Origin: JBAYZQ01 sp041672385
GTDB taxonomy: Bacteria; Spirochaetota; Spirochaetia; Sphaerochaetales; Sphaerochaetaceae
Direction of reading: 5' to 3'
Assembly: GCA_041672385.1 (NCBI GenBank)
Contig: JBAYZQ010000052.1
Span: 1 to 12,695, forward strand
Length of the DNA: 12,695 nt
Part shown: positions 7,414 through 12,695 of the stretch, one piece after another
Position numbering within the stretch: the stretch's first letter is position 1
Layout: each line of letters begins with the position of its first letter
Notes under the pieces: model-generated
What the model was told of the DNA's origin: nothing
Seen by the model: the letters and a program-made list of their open reading frames with translations, nothing else
Databases searched by the model: none
Translations under genes and position numbers: made by a program

Positions 7414-10240
7414 ATTTTAAAGTTTCTTTTAGATAATACCCCGTATAAGAATTCTTATTTCTAGAAATTTTTTCTGGAGTTCCTTCTGCTACTACAGTTC
7501 CACCTTCAATGCCACCTTCGGGCCCTAAATCAATAATATAATCTACCTGTTTAATAACATCGAGATTGTGTTCAATTAATATTACAGTATTTCCAGAATC
7601 TACCAATCTATTTAGAACCTCAAGAAGTTTTTTAACATCCCCTGCATGAAGACCAGTTGTAGGTTCATCCAAAATATAAAGAGTTTTACCAGTGCTTCTT
7701 TTTGACAGTTCCAAGGACAATTTAACTCTCTGTGCCTCTCCTCCACTTAAGGTTAAAGCACTTTGGCCCAGTTTTATATAATCAAGGCCAACTTCAATTA
7801 AAGTCTTTAGTTTAGTACTTATCTTTTTTATTGGTTCAAAAAATTCATAGGCTTGTGCTACGGTCATTTCCAAAACATCATGAATATTCTTTCCCTTATA
7901 GTATATTCCAAGAGTTTCTTCATTATAGCGTTTTCCATTACAGACATCACATTTAACGTAGACATCAGGCAAAAAGTTCATAGCCACTTTAATTGTACCA
8001 TCACCCTTACAAGCTTCACATCTTCCACCATTTACATTAAATGAAAAACGTCCTGGTTTATAACCTCGAGCTTTACTTTCTGTTAAAGAGGCAAAAAGCT
8101 CCCTTATTGGTGCAAATAAACCAACATAGGTGGCAGGATTACTTTTAGGTGTTCTACCAATTGGACTTTGGTCAATATTTATCACCTTGTCGACATTTTC
8201 TAACCCTGTAATTTTCTTTAGATATTTAACTTTTCCCTTCTTTTGTAGCAATTGTTGTTTAACAGCTGGAAGTAATATTCCATTTAATAAAGTACTTTTA
8301 CCACTTCCACTGACTCCAGTTAAAGCAATAAACTCTCCCAACGGAAATTTTACATTTATCTTCTTAAGGTTATTTCTTTCAGCTCCCTCTAACTTAATAA
8401 ATTTTCCATTTCCTTTTCTTCTTTTCAAAGGAACTGGAATTGCAAGCTCTCCACGAAGATATTTACCTGTAATACTATCGGGATTTAACTTTACTTGTTC
8501 AGGGGTTCCTTCAGCTACTATATACCCTCCATTTACACCTGCTGCAGGGCCTAAATCAACAAGATAATCTGCTTCTCTAATAGTTTGTTCATCATGTTCT
8601 ACAACTATTACCGAATTTCCAATATTACGAAGATTTTTCAAGGAATCTATTAAACGCTGATTATCTCTTTGATGAAGTCCAATAGAAGGTTCATCTAAAA
8701 CATAAATCACACCTGTTAATGCACTTCCAATTTGAGTTGCAAGCCTAATTCTTTGGGCTTCACCACCACTTAAAGTACCTGCTTTCCTAGAAAGGGTAAG
8801 ATAATCCAATCCAACATTACAAAGGAAGTTAAGGCGATTATTTATTTCTTTTAATATTTCTTTTGCTATTTCTTTCTTTGAAGAATCAAGTTCAAGTTTA
8901 CTAAAGAAATCAACAGATGCTTTAACTGAAAGATTCGTTGCCTCAATTATATTTAAATCACCAACAGTTACTCCTAATATTTCAGGTTTTAGTTTATTAC
9001 CATTACAAACAGGACATAAATTTTCAGTTTGAAAACCTTGTAGCCAATTTCTAATATAGGGAGAGTCTGTAGAGGCATAACGTCTTTTCAAGTCATTTAT
9101 TATTCCTGGAAATTTTCGATCTGTAGAAAAAAAATAACTACTATTTTCTAAAGAACCTCTTTCAAGTCGAATTTTATCTTGGGATCCATAAAGAATAATT
9201 TTAATAATCTCATCATCAAGTTTTTCAAACGGAGTGTCTAAAGAAAAATGATATTTTTTGGAAAGAGCTTCAAAAGTTGCTCTTCCCCATTTGGAATCAG
9301 GATTTTGACAAGCAATACCACCTTTATTAAAGCTCAAACTTCTATCGGGAATTATCTTATCAGGGTCAAATCTAACGGTGGTTCCAAGTCCCTTACAATT
9401 AGGGCAAGCTCCAAAGGGGCTATTAAAACTAAAATTTCTAGGCTGCAATTCTCCAATACTTGCTCCGCAGTGTGGACAGCTATTTTTAAGACTAAATATT
9501 TGGTATTGAACGTTCCCGTCCTCACTAATTTCCCCAATTTCAATCAAACCTTTTGAAAGAGTAACTGAAGTTTCCATAGATTCGGCCAAGCGTTGGCGAT
9601 TATCCTTTTTTAATATAAGACGATCTGTAATAATTGAAATGGAATGTTTTAAATTTTTTTCTAAATTAACCATATCTGTTAGGTTTACAATTTCAGAATC
9701 AACTTTAGCTCTTTGAAAACCTAATTTTTTTGCGTCTTCAAATACTTTTCTGTATTCTCCCTTTCTACCAAGAACAACAGGAGCAAGTATATATAGTTTT
9801 GTGCCTTCTTCTTTTTCAAAGACCTTATCAATTACTTGGTCAACTGTAACTTTGGAAATTTCTCCATGGCCATTTGGACAATGAACAATACCAATCCTTG
9901 CCCAAAGCAATCTATAATAATCATATATTTCAGTTATAGTTCCCACAGTAGATCTTGGATTTCTATTGGTTGATTTTTGTTGAATTGCTATTGAGGGACT
10001 AAGTCCTTCAATGTAATCCACATCAGGTTTATCAAGTCTTCCTAAAAATTGTCTAGCATAAGAAGACAAAGACTCAACATAGCGTCTTTGCCCTTCAGCA
10101 AAAATAGTATCAAACGCTAGTGAAGATTTACCACTCCCACTGAGTCCGCTTATTACTATTAATTTATTTTTTTCAAGTTCGAGATTTATATTTTTAAGGT
10201 TATGCTCTCTAGCTCCCCTTATAATTAATTTATCGTTCAT
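7412..10240 (-). CDS. uvrA: Excinuclease ABC subunit A (UvrA)
   Basis: The 942-residue product has the full family length. It is the DNA-damage sensor of nucleotide excision repair: a dimeric ABC ATPase that loads UvrB at lesions. Two nucleotide-binding modules are visible. Module one has Walker A GLSGSGKSS (32-40), signature LSGGEAQR (490-497) and Walker B VLDEPSIGLH. Module two has Walker A GVSGSGKST (642-650), signature LSGGEAQR (831-838) and Walker B ILDEPTTGLH. Zinc-finger cysteines are present at 255/258 and 279/282 in the first module and 741/744 and 764/767 in the second. A further CPVCNG pair lies at 409/412. The ATG overlaps the ispG stop by one base (TAATG), with GAGG seven bases upstream (10248-10251). 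It is followed after nine bases by lptD. Nothing appears truncated. No SOS-type operator was recognised nearby, as expected for an internal operon gene. Confidence 0.98.
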   Translation of the reverse strand: MNDKLIIRGAREHNLKNINLELEKNKLIVISGLSGSGKSSLAFDTIFAEGQRRYVESLSSYARQFLGRLDKPDVDYIEGLSPSIAIQQKSTNRNPRSTVGTITEIYDYYRLLWARIGIVHCPNGHGEISKVTVDQVIDKVFEKEEGTKLYILAPVVLGRKGEYRKVFEDAKKLGFQRAKVDSEIVNLTDMVNLEKNLKHSISIITDRLILKKDNRQRLAESMETSVTLSKGLIEIGEISEDGNVQYQIFSLKNSCPHCGASIGELQPRNFSFNSPFGACPNCKGLGTTVRFDPDKIIPDRSLSFNKGGIACQNPDSKWGRATFEALSKKYHFSLDTPFEKLDDEIIKIILYGSQDKIRLERGSLENSSYFFSTDRKFPGIINDLKRRYASTDSPYIRNWLQGFQTENLCPVCNGNKLKPEILGVTVGDLNIIEATNLSVKASVDFFSKLELDSSKKEIAKEILKEINNRLNFLCNVGLDYLTLSRKAGTLSGGEAQRIRLATQIGSALTGVIYVLDEPSIGLHQRDNQRLIDSLKNLRNIGNSVIVVEHDEQTIREADYLVDLGPAAGVNGGYIVAEGTPEQVKLNPDSITGKYLRGELAIPVPLKRRKGNGKFIKLEGAERNNLKKINVKFPLGEFIALTGVSGSGKSTLLNGILLPAVKQQLLQKKGKVKYLKKITGLENVDKVINIDQSPIGRTPKSNPATYVGLFAPIRELFASLTESKARGYKPGRFSFNVNGGRCEACKGDGTIKVAMNFLPDVYVKCDVCNGKRYNEETLGIYYKGKNIHDVLEMTVAQAYEFFEPIKKISTKLKTLIEVGLDYIKLGQSALTLSGGEAQRVKLSLELSKRSTGKTLYILDEPTTGLHAGDVKKLLEVLNRLVDSGNTVILIEHNLDVIKQVDYIIDLGPEGGIEGGTVVAEGTPEKISRNKNSYTGYYLKETLK

Positions 10241-11262
10241 TAAAGTTCCTCAAAGGCTTTCCAAAATTCTTGGATAGCATTCTTTTTTTCTACTTCTTTA
10301 TAAAGTTTACCTTTTCTATAAATAAAAGTTTTATTACCTATTCCGGTAATTGCAAGATCGGCATTTTTTGCTTCACCGGGACCATTTACCTGACAACCCA
10401 TAAAAGCTATGCAAACATTTTTATCACTTTTAAGTAATTCATATTCCACTGATTCTAACATTTTATGGCTATCAAAACTATAACGTCCGCATCGGGGGCA
10501 GGCAATAATTCTAACACCCTTTTTTCTCAGGCCCAAGGTTCTTAAAAGTTCCACCCCTGCAATTACTTCACTTTCAATCGAACCATTAATTGAAAATCTT
10601 ATAGTTGAACCTATGTTTTTCTCAAGTAGTCTTGAAAGTACCCAAGTTCCACGAACGGTACTACTTATAACTGATCCAGCTTCAGTAACTCCCAAATGTT
10701 GGGGATAAGAGCTTTGAAGAGCAAATTTTTTAGCTGCATCATAAGTTATATCACAATCAGTTGATTTCAATGAAACAACACTATTGGTGAAATTTACCTC
10801 TTCAGCCCAATTCAAATATTCTAGGGCTGTATTTACCATAAGATCTGCCTGAGTCTCATGTTCTAAATTTCTTGGAAGACTTCCACTGTTTAAACCGATT
10901 CTAATGCATTTACCTAGGTCACGTGCTTTTTTAAAAACCTCGATTGATTTCCATTTTGCACCAATATTTCCGGGATTAATTCTTACCTTATCAAAACCAA
11001 TATCAAAAGCATCAAGGGCTAATTTATAATCAAAATGAATATCTGCAACCAATGGCATACAGCTTCTTTGACAAATTTGTTTAAAAGTTTCACGTTCACT
11101 TTCATTAACATAAGCGAAACGCATAATATCACAACCTAAGGCTTTTAAAGAAACAATTTGTTTAACTACATCTTCTATATCACTAACGGGGCGATCATAC
11201 ATTGTCTGTACAGTAATAGGATTATTTTCCCCAATTTCTATTTTTCCAATTTTAGCTATCAT
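10240..11262 (-). CDS. ispG: (E)-4-hydroxy-3-methylbut-2-enyl-diphosphate synthase IspG (GcpE)
   Basis: The 340-residue product catalyses the penultimate step of the MEP isoprenoid pathway, converting MEcPP to HMBPP with an iron-sulfur cluster. The TIM-barrel part shows NPITVQTMYDRPV, PLVADIHFDY, VRINPGNIG, RIGLNSGSLPR and HLGVTEAG. The C-terminal cluster domain has ACPRCGR (Cys255, Cys258) and MGCQVNGPGEA (Cys290, Glu297). These align with E. coli Cys270, Cys273, Cys305 and Glu312 at a constant offset of 15, so the [4Fe-4S] site is complete. It is slightly shorter than the E. coli enzyme (372) at both termini. The start ATG is fixed by an in-frame TAA 12 bases upstream, but no clear Shine-Dalgarno sequence precedes it. 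It follows the nucleoside hydrolase gene by 45 bases and overlaps uvrA by one base. Confidence 0.97.
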   Translation of the reverse strand: MIAKIGKIEIGENNPITVQTMYDRPVSDIEDVVKQIVSLKALGCDIMRFAYVNESERETFKQICQRSCMPLVADIHFDYKLALDAFDIGFDKVRINPGNIGAKWKSIEVFKKARDLGKCIRIGLNSGSLPRNLEHETQADLMVNTALEYLNWAEEVNFTNSVVSLKSTDCDITYDAAKKFALQSSYPQHLGVTEAGSVISSTVRGTWVLSRLLEKNIGSTIRFSINGSIESEVIAGVELLRTLGLRKKGVRIIACPRCGRYSFDSHKMLESVEYELLKSDKNVCIAFMGCQVNGPGEAKNADLAITGIGNKTFIYRKGKLYKEVEKKNAIQEFWKAFEEL

Positions 11263-11307
11263 AGAGTCATTTTACTATCAATCATTAGAATTTTTCAATA
11301 AAGGACT

Positions 11308-12219
11308 TCAACTTCTGAAAGCTTTTTCTAATAAAGACCAAAACCTTTGCTCATCTACTTCAGTTGCCCAAAAAATATTACTTTCATTATTTTCAAAACC
11401 TACTACCGTTCTTCCATAACAATATTTACTTTCAGTTTCAATTTTTACATCAACTTTTTTAAAAGTAAACATTTCAGGTTCTATTAAAAAGGCTACACAA
11501 CAAGGGTCATGCATGGCTGGATAATCATGAATATACTCTTTACAACTTTGGGTATAAAAATCCATTCCACGACAAAAATTCTTAGCTTTTAAATTGTCAA
11601 AATTTCTATAAATATTTAAAATTTCCGGTTTTAAAATTAATTTTAAGGTAACATCAAGACTCATTACAAATATTTTTAAACTACTAGAAAATACAACACT
11701 AGCACTTTCGGGGTCTGCATATATGTTAAATTCACTAGAGGGAGTTATATTACCTTGTGTACTTGAACCTCCCATTAATACAACTCTCTTAACATTTTTC
11801 TCAAAATCAGGGTCTAAACGCATCGCTAAAGCCAAATCAGTTAAAGGTCCAGTAAAAACAAGGGTAACTTCTCCAGGATTAGAGTTAACAGTTTCTATTA
11901 AAAAATCAATTCCACTTTTAGTTTCACATTTTTTTTCTAATTTTTCAAAAATTAGACCATCCAGCCCAGTTTTTCCATGTATAGCACCAGCTATTACCTG
12001 TTTCCTAATTAAAGGTTTAAAAGACCCTCGATAAACTGGAACATTAAGATTTAAAGACTGACACATATTTAATGTATTTATGACTACTTTGTCTAATACT
12101 TGATTTCCATAAGAAGCAATAATTCCCATAATGCTAAATTTATCAATAAAACCACTGGCTAATGCCAAGGCTACAGCATCATCTTGACCTGTATCAACAT
12201 CTAAAATAATTTTTTCCAT
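11308..12219 (-). CDS. Nucleoside hydrolase, inosine/uridine-preferring-type family
   Basis: The 303-residue product splits ribonucleosides into ribose and free base for purine/pyrimidine salvage, normally in the cytoplasm. The N-terminal calcium/ribose motif LDVDTGQDDA supplies Asp7, Asp9, Asp13 and Asp14. Other family marks are HGKTGLDG (81-88), FTGPLTDLA (122-130), VVLMGGS (146-152), EFNIYADPESA (163-173) and the catalytic-site His237-Asp238 pair in MHDPCC. The His-Asp pair resembles group I (inosine/uridine) enzymes, but base preference cannot be assigned from sequence alone, so no symbol is given. No signal peptide is seen. The ATG has GGAG six bases upstream (12226-12229). It is the first gene after the ATPase terminator. 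It is separated from ispG by 45 bases without a terminator, so it probably leads the operon, though its function is unrelated to the genes behind it. Confidence 0.93.
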   Translation of the reverse strand: MEKIILDVDTGQDDAVALALASGFIDKFSIMGIIASYGNQVLDKVVINTLNMCQSLNLNVPVYRGSFKPLIRKQVIAGAIHGKTGLDGLIFEKLEKKCETKSGIDFLIETVNSNPGEVTLVFTGPLTDLALAMRLDPDFEKNVKRVVLMGGSSTQGNITPSSEFNIYADPESASVVFSSSLKIFVMSLDVTLKLILKPEILNIYRNFDNLKAKNFCRGMDFYTQSCKEYIHDYPAMHDPCCVAFLIEPEMFTFKKVDVKIETESKYCYGRTVVGFENNESNIFWATEVDEQRFWSLLEKAFRS

Positions 12220-12242
12220 TTAACTCTCCGTAATAAATAAAG

Positions 12243-12302
12243 AAAAAAAATACCTAATAAGATAAAGGATAAAAATTTCTTTGTCTTATAAAAGGTATTT
12301 TT
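12243..12302 (-). terminator. Intrinsic terminator of the V-type ATPase operon
   Basis: A long interrupted hairpin lies between atpK and the nucleoside hydrolase gene. The arms 12246-12255 and 12293-12302 pair perfectly over 10 bp. After a small asymmetric bulge (one base against three), 12257-12267 pairs with 12279-12289 over 11 positions with one mismatch, leaving an 11-base loop. On the minus strand the stem ends in eight consecutive T residues (complement of 12243-12250), as expected for leftward termination after atpK. The right arm also ends in five T on the plus strand, so weak bidirectional activity is possible, but no plus-strand gene needs it. Confidence 0.75.
12259..12287 (-). promoter_or_regulatory. 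Weak candidate sigma70-like promoter for the eight-gene operon
   Basis: On the minus strand AAGACA (12282-12287, 4 of 6 to TTGACA) is separated by 17 bases from TATCTT (12259-12264, 4 of 6 to TATAAT). This would give a leader of roughly 30 bases before the nucleoside hydrolase ATG. It lies wholly within the terminator hairpin. In DNA this AT-rich such matches occur by chance, so it is only a candidate; readthrough of the terminator is an alternative source of transcript. Confidence 0.2.
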
Positions 12303-12308
12303 GTGTAA

Positions 12309-12330
12309 TAAATTTAAGTTTTTAAATTTA
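12309..12330. repeat. AT-only inverted repeat just after atpK
   Basis: TAAATTTAA (12309-12317) and its perfect complement TTAAATTTA (12322-12330) are separated by four bases. The 9-bp palindrome contains no G or C in the stem and begins four bases after the atpK stop. It could be a weak hairpin protecting the 3' end of the ATPase transcript, or chance in AT-rich DNA. No function is assigned. Confidence 0.4.
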
Positions 12331-12334
12331 TCTC

Positions 12335-12695
12335 TTAAGCGTTTAAAAGTAACATTGAGAACACTAAAGTAAACAAAGCAACTGTTTCAACAATACCAAT
12401 TACGATAAAGTAGTTTGCAGTTCCTTTTCCTGTTTCAGCCATAGCATCACAAGCATTAGCAGCTGTTTTTCCCTGCATATATGCAGAAAGTCCAATTGCC
12501 ATTCCACCGAAAATACCTACGGACATACCTAGAAGAGGATCAATACCTCTTAAAGCTGCTGCTGAGATAAAATTCATCAACAGAAAACCGTAAATTGTCT
12601 GTGTCAAAGGTGCACCGGAAAAAGCAACCATAATAAAAGGTGCAGGTTTTCCGTTAGCATAACATTTCTTCCATCCGCCCACTGCAGCTTGAGCA
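12335..12695 (-). CDS. atpK: V-type ATP synthase proteolipid subunit K (3' part)
   Basis: The gene enters from the right edge; its 5' end lies outside the window, and the reading frame is open to the last base (codons AQAAVGGWKKC before any start). About 119 residues are visible, covering the end of the first helical hairpin and the second hairpin. Subunit K (NtpK type) forms the membrane rotor ring that carries H+ or Na+. Visible ligand positions are Thr-Gln in APLTQTIYG, Gln in AYMQGKTAA and the essential Glu in GIVETVAL. These correspond to Thr64, Gln65, Gln110 and Glu139 of the Enterococcus hirae Na+ ATPase. The end, MLLLNA, matches the family terminus. An in-frame GTG at 12682 is not a plausible start because it falls inside a conserved helix. 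K as the last gene before a terminator fits the spirochaetal ATPase operon order as I recall it. Confidence 0.93.
   Translation of the reverse strand, partial: AQAAVGGWKKCYANGKPAPFIMVAFSGAPLTQTIYGFLLMNFISAAALRGIDPLLGMSVGIFGGMAIGLSAYMQGKTAANACDAMAETGKGTANYFIVIGIVETVALFTLVFSMLLLNA

Noticed and set aside
8130..8567. Plus-strand open frame of 145 codons antisense to uvrA, and similar plus-strand frames at 11723-12034, 9248-9556, 1274-1483 and 179-379
   Set aside because: Each lies entirely or mainly opposite a well-supported conserved gene and shows low-complexity or signal-less composition with no recognisable domain. They are antisense shadows of real genes.
88..12219. Possibility that the cluster is an undescribed defence or signalling system
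   Set aside because: Every gene belongs to a well-known housekeeping family with intact motifs. There is no accessory gene, repeat array, integrase, transposase or compositional break suggesting an acquired system.
12473..12486. Perfect 14-bp palindrome CTGCATATATGCAG
   Set aside because: It lies inside atpK and encodes conserved residues (Ala-Tyr-Met-Gln) of the rotor subunit. It is better explained by coding constraint and chance than as an operator.
12335..12682. Reading atpK as a complete 115-residue gene starting at GTG 12682
   Set aside because: The frame stays open upstream to the window edge, and the residues before GTG (AQAAV) match the conserved proteolipid helix. The gene is truncated by the window, not short.

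Overview
The window is AT-rich (about one third G+C by eye). All genes lie on the minus strand, so transcription runs from right to left. The gene content points to a diderm bacterium with a V/A-type ATPase, most likely a spirochaete related to Treponema. It combines a V-type proteolipid subunit, an outer-membrane LptD-type barrel directly behind uvrA (an adjacency I recall from Treponema pallidum, TP0514/TP0515), and a phoH - 7TM-HD - ybeY - tlyC/corC block of the kind spirochaetes carry. This taxonomic call is inference from gene content, not from a marker alignment.

Right edge (12695-12335): the 3' part of the V-type ATPase proteolipid gene (subunit K). An AT-only palindrome follows, then an intrinsic terminator (about 12243-12302), so an ATPase operon ends here.

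Centre and left (12219-88): eight tightly packed minus-strand genes with no internal terminator. In transcription order they are an inosine/uridine-preferring-type nucleoside hydrolase, ispG (isoprenoid precursor synthesis), uvrA (nucleotide excision repair), an lptD-like outer-membrane assembly/transport gene, phoH (ybeZ-type ATPase), a seven-transmembrane HD phosphodiesterase (pgpH/yqfF type), ybeY (endoribonuclease/rRNA maturation) and a CBS-domain CorC/YbeX/TlyC protein. From ispG onward, genes overlap or are separated by fewer than 10 bases: TAATG junctions at ispG/uvrA and pgpH/ybeY, a 4-base overlap at ybeY/corC, a 9-base gap at uvrA/lptD and an 8-base gap at lptD/phoH. This implies co-transcription and probably translational coupling. 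A clear intrinsic terminator (about 3-37) closes the unit after corC.

The last four genes form a coherent group concerned with RNA and ribosome quality control plus c-di-AMP-type signalling and ion stress. The upstream genes are housekeeping functions for isoprenoid synthesis, DNA repair and the outer membrane. Three genes clearly start with TTG or GTG (lptD, phoH, corC), and the start of pgpH is ambiguous. I found no mobile elements, RNA genes, CRISPR arrays or defence systems, and no convincing undescribed system. The points that merit a second look are the LptD architecture (a single cysteine and a charged insertion in the barrel region), the Na+-type ligand set in the ATPase proteolipid, the mixed operon layout, and the overlap of the ATPase terminator with the only place a promoter for the long operon could sit.
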